A model generated the notes under the pieces. That model saw only the letters and a list, made by a program, of their open reading frames with translations. It searched no databases and was not told the origin of the DNA. A program made the position numbers and the translations under genes. A DNA stretch of 64,000 bases from Novosphingobium sp. Its GTDB lineage: Bacteria; Pseudomonadota; Alphaproteobacteria; Sphingomonadales; Sphingomonadaceae. This document shows positions 13,824 through 22,127 of this stretch, piece after piece. The stretch spans positions 46,976-110,975 of the forward strand of contig JAGHZR010000015.1 in assembly GCA_017745295.1 (NCBI GenBank). The letters are read 5' to 3'. Numbering within the stretch: the first letter of the stretch is position 1; each line of letters begins with the position of its first letter.

Positions 13824-15173
13824 ATGACTCAAGACGTCCATATCATCGGCGGCGGCCTCGCCGGGAGCGAAGCGGCCTGGCAGCTCGGGCGGCGCGGTTT
13901 CCGCGTGCGCCTTTCGGAAATGCGCGGAACCGGCGAGCGTAGCCCGGCCCACCAGGGCGACGGGCTCGCCGAACTGGTCTGCTCCAACTCGTTCCGTTCC
14001 GACGACCACGAGAAGAACGCCGTCGGCCTGCTCCATGAGGAAATGCGCCGCTGCGATTCGCTGATCATGTCGGCGGCCGCCAAGGCGCAAGTTCCCGCAG
14101 GCTCTGCGCTGGCGGTCGACCGCGACGTGTTCTCCGCCGAAGTCGAGGCCCGCCTTTCGGCACTCCCCAATGTCGAGATCGTGCGCGAGCGCATCGACAC
14201 CCTGCCCGAGACCGGCACCACCATCATCGCCACCGGCCCGCTGACGGCGGAATCGCTCGCGGGCAGCATCGGCCGCGCGACCGGCGCCGACAGCCTCGCT
14301 TTCTTCGACGCCATCGCCCCCATCGTCTACCGCGAAAGCATCGACATGGACGTGTGCTGGATGGCCTCGCGCTGGGACAAGGGCGAGACCAAGGACTATA
14401 TCAACTGCCCGATGGACAAGGAGCAGTACCTGGCCTTCCATCAGGCCCTCCTCGACGGCGAAAAGACCGCTTTCAAGGAGTGGGAAGAAAACACCCCCTA
14501 TTTCGACGGCTGCATGCCGATCGAGGTCATGGCCGAGCGCGGCGTCGAAACCCTGCGCTTCGGGCCAATGAAGCCGGTCGGCCTCGACAATCCGCACTGG
14601 GCGACCGAGGAACACCCCAAGGGCCGCTGGGCCTATGCGGTCGTGCAATTGCGGCAGGACAACAAGCTCGGCACGATCTGGAACATGGTCGGCTTCCAGA
14701 CCAAGCTCAAGCATGCCGAGCAAGTGCGCCTGTTCCGCACGATCCCCGGGCTCGAAAATGCCGAGTTCGCGCGGCTCGGCGGTCTACACCGCAATACCTT
14801 CATCAATTCGCCTGTGCTGCTGGACCGCCAGCTTCGCCTCAAGACCGCGCCCCACGCCCGCTTCGCCGGGCAGATCACCGGCTGCGAGGGCTATGTCGAA
14901 AGCGCGGCGGTCGGCCTGATGGCGGGCCTGATGACGGCCACCCAGCTTGCGGGCCGCGACTGGCAGGCCCCGCCGCGCACGACCGCGCTGGGCGCCCTGC
15001 TCTCGCACATCACCGGCGACGCCGAGGCGGAAAGCTATCAGCCGATGAACGTCAATTTCGGCCTCTTCCCGCCGCTCCACGACGTGAAGAAGAAGCAGCG
15101 CAAGGAAGCCTATACCGAGCGCGCCAAGCAGGAAATCGTGCCCTGGCTCGAAGGCCTGACGCCCGCCGCCTGA
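13824..15173 (+). CDS. trmFO: Methylenetetrahydrofolate-tRNA uracil-54 methyltransferase TrmFO
   Basis: A 449-residue FAD enzyme that makes ribothymidine at tRNA position 54 using methylenetetrahydrofolate. The dinucleotide-binding start [17 protein letters not shown] is followed by [10 protein letters not shown] with C53, a family catalytic cysteine. [11 protein letters not shown] and the C-terminal [13 protein letters not shown] flavin-site block are also in place. Length matches the family. It replaces the SAM-dependent TrmA of E. coli. It stands alone on this strand, with a 227-base upstream gap mostly filled by a repeat. Confidence 0.96.
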   Translation: MTQDVHIIGGGLAGSEAAWQLGRRGFRVRLSEMRGTGERSPAHQGDGLAELVCSNSFRSDDHEKNAVGLLHEEMRRCDSLIMSAAAKAQVPAGSALAVDRDVFSAEVEARLSALPNVEIVRERIDTLPETGTTIIATGPLTAESLAGSIGRATGADSLAFFDAIAPIVYRESIDMDVCWMASRWDKGETKDYINCPMDKEQYLAFHQALLDGEKTAFKEWEENTPYFDGCMPIEVMAERGVETLRFGPMKPVGLDNPHWATEEHPKGRWAYAVVQLRQDNKLGTIWNMVGFQTKLKHAEQVRLFRTIPGLENAEFARLGGLHRNTFINSPVLLDRQLRLKTAPHARFAGQITGCEGYVESAAVGLMAGLMTATQLAGRDWQAPPRTTALGALLSHITGDAEAESYQPMNVNFGLFPPLHDVKKKQRKEAYTERAKQEIVPWLEGLTPAA

Positions 15174-15182
15174 TCCGGGGCA

Positions 15183-15650
15183 TCAGCAACTGCACTTCGG
15201 CCGGGGCTTCGCCTTGGCCGGAGGCGGTGCGGTCTTGCGAAACTCTTCGGGCGACAGCCACTGGTCGTGGTTGGTATCGGCGTTGTCGAACTTCGTGACG
15301 GTCGCCACTGCCCATTCCTCGAAAGTCAGCAGATTGTTGCCGTCCTTGTCGAGCTTGCGAAAGGCATCGACGCGGGTGGAGAGCATCTCGTTGCGGGTGA
15401 TGCGCCCGTCGCGATCCCGATCATAGCGACCGAAGCGCCGCTGTTCGCGCGTCTGCTCGGTCGCCTCCGGCAACTCCGGGCCTGCGAAGTCGCCGAGATC
15501 GGCGCTCGGCATCTCCTGCGGATCGGGCGCGGCGGCCACGGCCTGCGGCAAAGGCGCCGCCTTTTCCACTTCCGCCCGTCCCTGCCACCAGAACAGCCCG
15601 ACGGACAGCATCACAAATGCCGTAACCCCGCCGAGGATGAAGCGCTGCAT
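15183..15650 (-). CDS. Secreted or membrane-anchored EF-hand protein
   Basis: A 155-residue protein with an N-terminal hydrophobic segment (FILGGVTAFVMLSVGLFWW) acting as anchor or signal. A proline/alanine-rich linker covers about 30-65. Three EF-hand loops follow: DRDRDGRITRNE, DKDGNNLLTFEE and DTNHDQWLSPEE, so calcium binding is likely. The tail ends in PKCSC. Proteins of this type are common in sphingomonads; the role is unknown. It converges on trmFO with only nine bases between the stops. Confidence 0.85.
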   Translation of the reverse strand: MQRFILGGVTAFVMLSVGLFWWQGRAEVEKAAPLPQAVAAAPDPQEMPSADLGDFAGPELPEATEQTREQRRFGRYDRDRDGRITRNEMLSTRVDAFRKLDKDGNNLLTFEEWAVATVTKFDNADTNHDQWLSPEEFRKTAPPPAKAKPRPKCSC

Positions 15651-15730
15651 GCCAATCTCCCTGAAATCGCGCGACTTATCCTCTCGGGCAGGCGCAACAG
15701 GGAAATTACATGTCTGTTATCGGGGCTAAC

Positions 15731-16411
15731 TCAGCGCCCAAGCAGACCGATACGCATGGCCTTGAGCACCGTCCGCGCCGAGCCCTGCCCACCGCTGGCC
15801 AGATTGTCGCGGGCAAGCCCTTCCAGCACCGCCAGCGGTCGCAGCGTCCGCGAGACACGCGGCGCGTGTCCATGCTCGGCCTGAGCGAGCCGCTTTACGA
15901 CAACGCTTTCACCGGGATGATTGAGCTTCGTGGCGAGGTCCGCCAGCGCCCAGCGGCGACCGAGCGCCCGCGCCGCATCGGCCTCGTTCCGGCAATCCAA
16001 CGCTTGGGCGAGGCCGGCGAAAGCAGCGGCACGGCCATCGACCATCTCTTCCAGCGTTTCCGGCGCCAGCGGCGCTTCCCCGGTCAGCGCTTCCCAGCCA
16101 TCGACCAGCGCGACGAGAGCGGGATGGCCGCCGTTCCAGCTTCGCAATGCCGCCAGCAGCGGCTCGCCTTCCGGCCATTCGCCTGCGTCGCGTTCCAAAG
16201 TCTCGCGCCACCAGGCAAGGCGGATCTGCGCCATCATCGGCTCGCGCGAGTGGCGGAGCAGTCCGGCAAGCCGCTGGTCCAAGGCCAGCAAGGCCAGCGT
16301 CGGCAGTTTGGCACGCGAAGGCGCATAGGCCAGCGCAAGCTGCATGGTCTGCGGCAGCGCGGGCAGCAGCAAGTCTTCGGGACGGCTCATGGGGGCGGTT
16401 GGCTCGGACAC
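15731..16411 (-). CDS. Squalene/phytoene synthase-like protein, probably non-catalytic
   Basis: A 226-residue protein of the squalene/phytoene synthase superfamily, recognised by ALLALDQRLAGLLRHSREPMMAQIRLAWWRETLE and the following helices. The two aspartate-rich substrate motifs (DxxxD) of true prenyl synthases are not seen: the first region reads ALDQRLAGLL and the second ALGRRWALADLATKL. It is also shorter than real synthases. It resembles the NDUFAF6-like branch, an assembly factor for respiratory complex I in mitochondria, but this link is inference. Confidence 0.72.
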   Translation of the reverse strand: MSEPTAPMSRPEDLLLPALPQTMQLALAYAPSRAKLPTLALLALDQRLAGLLRHSREPMMAQIRLAWWRETLERDAGEWPEGEPLLAALRSWNGGHPALVALVDGWEALTGEAPLAPETLEEMVDGRAAAFAGLAQALDCRNEADAARALGRRWALADLATKLNHPGESVVVKRLAQAEHGHAPRVSRTLRPLAVLEGLARDNLASGGQGSARTVLKAMRIGLLGR

Positions 16412-16459
16412 GAGGTCTCTCTAGCCCGCGCGGTTATCCGTGCAAGCCCGTAACGCAAA

Positions 16460-16489
16460 ACGGCGGCGAAGCTTTCGCTCCGCCGCCGT
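16460..16489 (-). terminator. Rho-independent terminator after pdhB
   Basis: A GC-rich hairpin with arms ACGGCGGCG and CGCCGCCGT. On the minus strand it is followed by TTTTGCG, placed 27 bases after the pdhB stop, and ends the pdhA-pdhB transcript. Confidence 0.8.
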
Positions 16490-16515
16490 CCTACTTGTTA
16501 CCGCCTAGGCTGTAA

Positions 16516-17877
16516 TCAGCGATAGCAGACCTTGCGGACCGCCTCGACGATGCGCGGCGTATCGATCAGCGCGAGCTTTTCGAGGTTCGCCGCGTAAGGC
16601 AGCGGCACGTCTTCGTTGCAGACGCGGACGACCGGAGCATCGAGATTGTCGAAGCCGTCTTCCATGCAGATCGCGATGATCTCGGAAGCGATCGAGCAGA
16701 CCGGGAAGCCTTCCTCGGCCACGACCATGCGGTTGGTCTTGGCGAGGCTGGCCAGCACGGTTTCCTTGTCGAGCGGACGCAGGGTGCGAAGGTCGATGAC
16801 TTCGGCATCGATGCCTTCACCGGCCAGCTGTTCGGCGGCTTCGAGCGCGAGGCCGACGCCGATCGAGTAGGACACGATGGTCACGTCCTTGCCTTCCCGC
16901 ATGATGCGCGCCTTGCCGATCGGCAGGACGTGATCGTCAAGTTCAGGCAGTTCGAACGAACGACCGTAGACCAGCTCGTTTTCGAGGAACACGACCGGAT
17001 CGTCGCTGCGGATCGCCGCCTTGAGCAGGCCCTTGGCATCCGAAGCGTCATAGGGCGCGATCACGACCAGACCGGGCACGTTGGCGTACCACGGGCCGTA
17101 GTTCTGCGAGTGCTGCGCGCCGACGCGGGCTGCCGCGCCGTTCGGGCCGCGGAACACGATCGGGCAGCGCATCTGGCCGCCCGACATGTAGTTGGTCTTG
17201 GCGGCCGAGTTGATGATGTGGTCGATCGCCTGCATGGCGAAGTTGAACGTCATGAACTCGATCACCGGACGCAGGCCGCCCATGGCGGCGCCGGTGCCGA
17301 TGCCGGCAAAGCCGTATTCGGTGATCGGCGTGTCGATCACGCGCTGCGCACCGAACTCTTCCAGCAGCCCCTGGGTCACCTTGTAGGCGCCCTGGTACTC
17401 GGCCACTTCCTCGCCCATCACGAAGACGCGGTCGTCGCGGCGCATTTCCTCGGTCATCGCGTCGCGCAGGGCTTCGCGGACGGTCGAGATCTTCATGTTG
17501 GTGCCGTGGGGGACCTCGGGGTCCTTCTTCGCGACCGGAGCGGGCGCTTCGGGGCGAGCGGCAGCCGGAGCCGCATCGGCGGCGGGAGCAGCCTCCGCCT
17601 TCGGTGCCGAAGCCGAGACCGCGGAAGCGTCCTCGCCTTCACCGGCAAGCACGGCGATGACCGTGCCGACCTTCACGCCCTCGGTGCCTTCGGCCACGAG
17701 GATCTTGCCGATCGTGCCTTCGTCCACGGCTTCGAATTCCATCGTCGCCTTGTCGGTCTCGATCTCGGCGAGGATGTCACCGGATTTGACCTCGTCGCCT
17801 TCCTTAACCAGCCAGCGGGCAAGCTTGCCCTCTTCCATCGTCGGAGAGAGCGCCGGCATCTTCAGTTCGATCGCCAT
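16516..17877 (-). CDS. pdhB: Pyruvate dehydrogenase E1 beta subunit with N-terminal lipoyl domain
   Basis: A 453-residue protein in two parts. Residues 1-78 are a lipoyl domain with the modified lysine K43 in [13 protein letters not shown]. An Ala/Pro/Glu-rich flexible linker runs to about 125. From [20 protein letters not shown] onward it is the transketolase-like E1 beta, with [13 protein letters not shown] and the C-terminal [12 protein letters not shown] region. The lipoylated E1 beta is typical of alphaproteobacteria and adds swinging arms to the complex. The ATG overlaps the pdhA stop by one base. The E2 and E3 genes are not in this window. Confidence 0.97.
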   Translation of the reverse strand: MAIELKMPALSPTMEEGKLARWLVKEGDEVKSGDILAEIETDKATMEFEAVDEGTIGKILVAEGTEGVKVGTVIAVLAGEGEDASAVSASAPKAEAAPAADAAPAAARPEAPAPVAKKDPEVPHGTNMKISTVREALRDAMTEEMRRDDRVFVMGEEVAEYQGAYKVTQGLLEEFGAQRVIDTPITEYGFAGIGTGAAMGGLRPVIEFMTFNFAMQAIDHIINSAAKTNYMSGGQMRCPIVFRGPNGAAARVGAQHSQNYGPWYANVPGLVVIAPYDASDAKGLLKAAIRSDDPVVFLENELVYGRSFELPELDDHVLPIGKARIMREGKDVTIVSYSIGVGLALEAAEQLAGEGIDAEVIDLRTLRPLDKETVLASLAKTNRMVVAEEGFPVCSIASEIIAICMEDGFDNLDAPVVRVCNEDVPLPYAANLEKLALIDTPRIVEAVRKVCYR

Positions 17878-18962
17878 CAGTAGCGCTCCACCAGGACGTC
17901 AGTATAGAGTTCAGAGGGTTCCGGCTCGGGCGAGTTTTCCGCAAAGTCGGCCGATTCGGCGACTTGCGCGCGAACGCGCTTGTCGATTTCCTTCAGCGCG
18001 GCTTCGTCGACGCCGAGAGCGGCGAGGTCCTGCTTCACATGCTCGATCGGATCGCGCTTCTCGCGCACATCCTGCACTTCCTCGCGGCTGCGATACTTCG
18101 CAGGGTCGGACATCGAGTGGCCGCGATAGCGGTAGGTGTTCAGTTCCATGAGAACCGGACCGTTGCCTGCGCGAACATATTCCAGCGCCACTTCGGCGGC
18201 CTTGCGGACTTCGAGCACGTCCATGCCGTCCACCTGCATGCCGGGGATCCGGAACGCGGTGCCGCGGCGGTAGAAGTGCGTTTCGGCCGAGCCACGCTTC
18301 ACGGCGGTGCCCATGGCGTAGCCGTTGTTCTCGATCACGAAGATGATCGGGAGCTTCCAGAGAGCCGCCATGTTGAAGCTCTCGTAGACCTGGCCCTGGT
18401 TGGCCGCGCCGTCGCCGAAGTAGGCCATCGCGACGCCGCCGTCTTCGCGGTACTTGTGCGCGAAGGCGAGACCAGCGCCGAGCGAGACCTGCGCGCCGAC
18501 GATGCCGTGGCCGCCGTAGAACTTATGCTCGACGCTGAACATGTGCATCGAGCCGCCCTTGCCGCGCGAGATACCCGCTTCGCGGCCGGTCAGTTCGGCC
18601 ATGATCACCTTCGGATCGATACCGTAGGCAAGCATGTGGCCGTGGTCGCGATAGCCGGTGATGACCGAGTCGCGGTTGGAATCGAGCGCGGACTGCAGGC
18701 CCACGGCAACGGCTTCCTGACCGATGTAGAGGTGGCAGAAGCCGCCGATCAGGCCCAGGCCGTAAAGCTGGCCTGCGCGTTCCTCGAAGCGGCGGATGAG
18801 AACCATCTGCTCATAGAGGTTGAGAAGCTCTTCCTTGTTCGGCGTGTAGCGCCGATCGGCCGCGAGGGCCTCCTGGAGGCTGTGCAGCGCGAAGTCTTCG
18901 TCCTGTGCCGGTGTTACGGCTGGCTCGGCGCCGGACCCGGCGTCAATCTTTGCTTTGGGCAA
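17877..18962 (-). CDS. pdhA: Pyruvate dehydrogenase E1 alpha subunit
   Basis: A 361-residue TPP-dependent E1 alpha subunit. The TPP/Mg motif starts at [20 protein letters not shown] and ends with [11 protein letters not shown]. Upstream are [10 protein letters not shown] and [15 protein letters not shown], and the active-site loop reads [15 protein letters not shown]. With PdhB it decarboxylates pyruvate and acetylates lipoyl groups, feeding acetyl-CoA to the TCA cycle. ftsB lies upstream on the same strand, separated by 196 bases, so pdhA probably has its own promoter. Confidence 0.97.
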   Translation of the reverse strand: MPKAKIDAGSGAEPAVTPAQDEDFALHSLQEALAADRRYTPNKEELLNLYEQMVLIRRFEERAGQLYGLGLIGGFCHLYIGQEAVAVGLQSALDSNRDSVITGYRDHGHMLAYGIDPKVIMAELTGREAGISRGKGGSMHMFSVEHKFYGGHGIVGAQVSLGAGLAFAHKYREDGGVAMAYFGDGAANQGQVYESFNMAALWKLPIIFVIENNGYAMGTAVKRGSAETHFYRRGTAFRIPGMQVDGMDVLEVRKAAEVALEYVRAGNGPVLMELNTYRYRGHSMSDPAKYRSREEVQDVREKRDPIEHVKQDLAALGVDEAALKEIDKRVRAQVAESADFAENSPEPEPSELYTDVLVERY

Positions 18963-19158
18963 CGGGGCTCCCCATCGTTGGTGCGATTGATTTCGGGCTG
19001 CTTATAGGACGCCCAGCGGAAATCGAAAGCGCGATGAAGGAAATTTGCCGTAAGAGGCACAAAAATTATGGCAACCCGCAACGCAATGGCCACAATTCAT
19101 AGAATTCGGAGGTCGTTCCGGGTGAACCGACAGGCTACTAATGCGGCCTGAACCGCGC

Positions 19159-19485
19159 TCACTTGTCGAGCATCATCACCATTTCGTCAGGCCGCACGAC
19201 GTTGAGATTGCTGCGCAGCAATTCACCGGCCAGATCGGGATCGACGTGATTCTGATCGAGCAGGCCCACGCGGTTCTTCAGGTGATCGCGGGTAACGCGA
19301 AGCTGGGCCAGCTTGGTACGGCGCTCTTCCAGCATGTGCTGGTTCTCGGTCCAGGCGATCAACCCGCTCGGCCCGGCAATCACGAATGCCCCCATCAGCA
19401 GGAGCAGCGCAAGCGCGATGCCCTGGACCAGGCGTTCCTTGGCAAGGCTGGCGTCCTGACGCATGACGGGAGAGTTGGACCTCAT
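19159..19485 (-). CDS. FtsB/DivIC-like septum formation protein
   Basis: A 108-residue bitopic protein: a short cytoplasmic start, one membrane helix (LVQGIALALLLLMGAFVIAG), then a coiled coil (TENQHMLEERRTKLAQLRVTRDHLKNRV) and an end near LNVVRPDEMVMML. This is the FtsB/DivIC pattern, a divisome linker that works with FtsL and FtsQ. The ATG at 19483-19485 is preferred; a GTG at 19503 and a later ATG at 19464 are also possible. In many alphaproteobacteria this gene lies between eno and pdhA. Here pdhA is next to it but eno is about 38 kb away. Confidence 0.87.
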   Translation of the reverse strand: MRSNSPVMRQDASLAKERLVQGIALALLLLMGAFVIAGPSGLIAWTENQHMLEERRTKLAQLRVTRDHLKNRVGLLDQNHVDPDLAGELLRSNLNVVRPDEMVMMLDK

Positions 19486-19712
19486 GAAAATCGATAGAAT
19501 CACAAGTGATTCCGCGTTGCAAGTGGAATCGATAACCGATTCGTCGGGCTCGGGAACAGGCCGTAACGGAACCTGTCATCGCAATCCGACGCATATTGAT
19601 GTTGATAACTCGGTGATAGCTTACCGGCGCGTTCACGGGTGCACATAGTGCATTATAACGAGCGGCCCGGAAGATGTTTCCAACCTGGAGAAAAATCCTC
19701 TAGGCGCTCCCG

Positions 19713-21593
19713 ATGCTGACGATCCGTGACATTACCGTTCGCCTTGGCGGGCGCACCATCCTCGACCAGGCCGCCGCCACCATTCCCAAGGACGGCAAGG
19801 TCGGCCTCATCGGCCGCAACGGCGCGGGCAAGTCCACGCTGGTAAAGGCGATCATCGGCGAACTGGAGCCTGACGAAGGCTCGGTGGAGATGCCGCGCCG
19901 CGCCCGGCTCGGCTATATCGCGCAGGAAGCACCTGCGGGACACAAGACCGCGCTTCAGGCGGTGCTCGATGCCGATGCCGAGCGGATGTCCCTGCTTGCC
20001 GAGGCCGAGACCTGCACCGATCCTAACCGCCTGGGCGACCTGCACGACCGGCTGATCGCCATCGACGCCTATACCGGCGAAGCGCGCGCCGCGCGCATCC
20101 TCGTCGGCCTCGGCTTCGACGAGGCTATGCAGGCAAGCCCGCTCGACAGCTTCTCGGGCGGCTGGAAGATGCGCGTAGCGCTCGCCGGCCTGCTGTTCTC
20201 GCAGCCCGACGTGCTGCTGCTCGACGAACCGTCGAACCACCTCGACCTCGAAGCCACGCTCTGGCTTGAGAACTTCCTCCAGACCTATCCCAAGACGCTG
20301 ATCGTCATCAGCCACGAACGCGACCTGCTCAACAATGTCGTCGATCACATCCTGCACCTCCAGCAGGGCAAGCTGACGCTCTATCCCGGCACTTACGACA
20401 GCTTCGAGCGCATCCGCGCCGAACGTGCCGCGCAAGCCGCCGCCGCGCGCGCGAATCAGGATGCGCAGCGCAAGAAGCTGGCCGACTATGTCGCCCGCAA
20501 CTCCGCCCGCGCCTCGACGGCGAAGCAGGCCCAGTCCCGCGCCAAGATGCTCGCGCGGATGCAGCCGATCGCGGCCATGGCCGAGGATTCGTCGCTCAGC
20601 TTCGATTTCCCGAGTCCCGACGAGCTGCGCCCGCCGCTGGTCACGCTCGACCTCGCCTCCGTCGGCTACGAGGCGGACAAGCCGATCCTGCGCCGCCTCA
20701 ACTTGCGCATCGATCCCGAGGACCGGATCGCCCTGCTCGGCCGCAACGGCAACGGCAAGACCACGCTGGCGCGCCTGCTTGCCCGCCAGCTTGAACCGAT
20801 GGAAGGCTCGCTCACCTTCTCGCCCAAAATCCGCATCGGCTACTTCACCCAGTATCAGGTGGAGGAACTGCCCGCCGATTCGACCCCACTCGAACTGATG
20901 ACCCGCGCCATGGCCGACAAGCCCCCGGTCGCGGTGCGCGGACAGCTCGGCCGCTTCGGCTTTTCCGGCCCGCGCGCGACGGCCGGGATCGGTACGCTTT
21001 CCGGCGGTGAACGCGCGCGCCTCGCCCTTGCGCTCGTGACCCGCGACGCGCCGCACATGCTTATCCTCGACGAACCGACCAACCACCTCGATGTCGACGC
21101 ACGCGAGGCGCTGGTCCAGGCCTTGAACGACTTTGCAGGGGCCGTGATCCTCGTCAGCCACGACCGCCACATGGTCGAACTGGCGGCGGATCGCCTGGTG
21201 CTGGTCGATCAGGGCACGGCGGAGAACTACGACGGGTCGATGGAGGACTACATCGACTTCGTGCTCGGTCGGAACCAACCCAAGAGCGACGGCAAGGCGC
21301 AGGGCGATGCCAAGCCGGCTCGCAAGAACGGCGCCGTCGCCCGCGAGGAACTCAAGGCTCTGCGCAAGAAGGTCTCCGAAACTGAGACGCGCATGAAGCG
21401 CATCCAGCAGCAGATCGAGACGCTCGACGCCGCGCTGGCCGATCCCGCTTCGGTCAAGGGCGATCTGGCGAAGCTGGGCATCGGCGAGATCGGCAAGCGC
21501 CGCACGCAAGCCGCCGAGGAACTTGAAGCGGCCGAACTCGGCTGGTTCGCGGCGAGCGAGGCCATGGACGAATATATGGGCGGCGGCGCGTGA
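19713..21593 (+). CDS. ABC-F family ATPase
   Basis: A 626-residue soluble protein with two ABC domains in one chain and no membrane segments. The first has Walker A GRNGAGKST, signature SGGWK and Walker B LLLDEPSNHLD; the second has GRNGNGKTT, LSGGERARL and LILDEPTNHLD. Between them lies the charged linker rich in Ala/Arg/Lys (about 230-290), and a C-terminal coiled coil (about 530-610) follows. ABC-F proteins bind the ribosomal E site and ease stalled translation; this one looks like the YheS/Uup branch. It ends in a GTGA overlap with the next gene, a Gre-like factor. Confidence 0.93.
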   Translation: MLTIRDITVRLGGRTILDQAAATIPKDGKVGLIGRNGAGKSTLVKAIIGELEPDEGSVEMPRRARLGYIAQEAPAGHKTALQAVLDADAERMSLLAEAETCTDPNRLGDLHDRLIAIDAYTGEARAARILVGLGFDEAMQASPLDSFSGGWKMRVALAGLLFSQPDVLLLDEPSNHLDLEATLWLENFLQTYPKTLIVISHERDLLNNVVDHILHLQQGKLTLYPGTYDSFERIRAERAAQAAAARANQDAQRKKLADYVARNSARASTAKQAQSRAKMLARMQPIAAMAEDSSLSFDFPSPDELRPPLVTLDLASVGYEADKPILRRLNLRIDPEDRIALLGRNGNGKTTLARLLARQLEPMEGSLTFSPKIRIGYFTQYQVEELPADSTPLELMTRAMADKPPVAVRGQLGRFGFSGPRATAGIGTLSGGERARLALALVTRDAPHMLILDEPTNHLDVDAREALVQALNDFAGAVILVSHDRHMVELAADRLVLVDQGTAENYDGSMEDYIDFVLGRNQPKSDGKAQGDAKPARKNGAVAREELKALRKKVSETETRMKRIQQQIETLDAALADPASVKGDLAKLGIGEIGKRRTQAAEELEAAELGWFAASEAMDEYMGGGA

Positions 21594-22048
21594 GCGTCGC
21601 TTTCCGACGCGACGGCGACGAGGAACATCTCGAGCCCAAGTTCGAAGTGCCGATCCCCCCGGGTCCGAACCTCGTCACCAGCGCAGGCCGCGCCCTGATC
21701 GACACGCGCATCGCGGCGCTGGAAGCGGACATTCAAACCCTCGCAGACGAAACCGCGCTCAACGCCGCCAAGCGCGACTTGCGCTACTGGCGCAAGCGTC
21801 TGGCGACGGCGGAAGTACAGCCCGTGCCTTCCGGCGATGTGGCGATGTTCGGGCACCGCGTCCGCTTCGTCCTGAACGGCAAGGAGCGCGAAGTGCATAT
21901 CGTCGGCCACGACGAAGCCGATCCGGCGCGAGGCACCCTCGCCTTCACCGCCCCCCTCGCCCGAGCATTGCTGGGTGCCGAAGTCGGCGAGTTCGTCGAT
22001 TTCAATGGGCAGGAAGAGGCTATCGAGGTGCTTGGCCTGAGCATCTGA
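21590..22048 (+). CDS. Atypical GreA/GreB-like factor coupled to ABC-F gene
   Basis: A 152-residue protein. The C-terminal half (VAMFGHRVRFVLNGKEREVHIVGHDEADPARGTLAFTAPLARALLGAEVGEFVDF) matches the Gre/Rnk domain that docks at the RNA polymerase secondary channel. The N-terminal helices (about 40-75) are much shorter than in GreA and lack the acidic GDLSEN tip that drives transcript cleavage; the canonical GreA of this genome (60957-61433) has it. So it may bind polymerase without cleaving. The GTG start overlaps the ABC-F stop (GTGA). Confidence 0.82.
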   Translation: MSVAFRRDGDEEHLEPKFEVPIPPGPNLVTSAGRALIDTRIAALEADIQTLADETALNAAKRDLRYWRKRLATAEVQPVPSGDVAMFGHRVRFVLNGKEREVHIVGHDEADPARGTLAFTAPLARALLGAEVGEFVDFNGQEEAIEVLGLSI

Positions 22049-22074
22049 CGCTTCGCATCGGACAGCACTCAAAG

Positions 22075-22103
22075 AAAAAGGCGGGTGGAAACCCCGCCTT
22101 TTT
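22075..22103. terminator. Bidirectional rho-independent terminator
   Basis: A hairpin with arms AAAAAGGCGGG and CCCGCCTTTTT between the Gre-like gene and the converging helicase gene. T-runs lie on both sides, so it can end both transcripts. Confidence 0.9.
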
Positions 22104-22127
22104 CGTAACCTCACTGCCGATCAGGGC

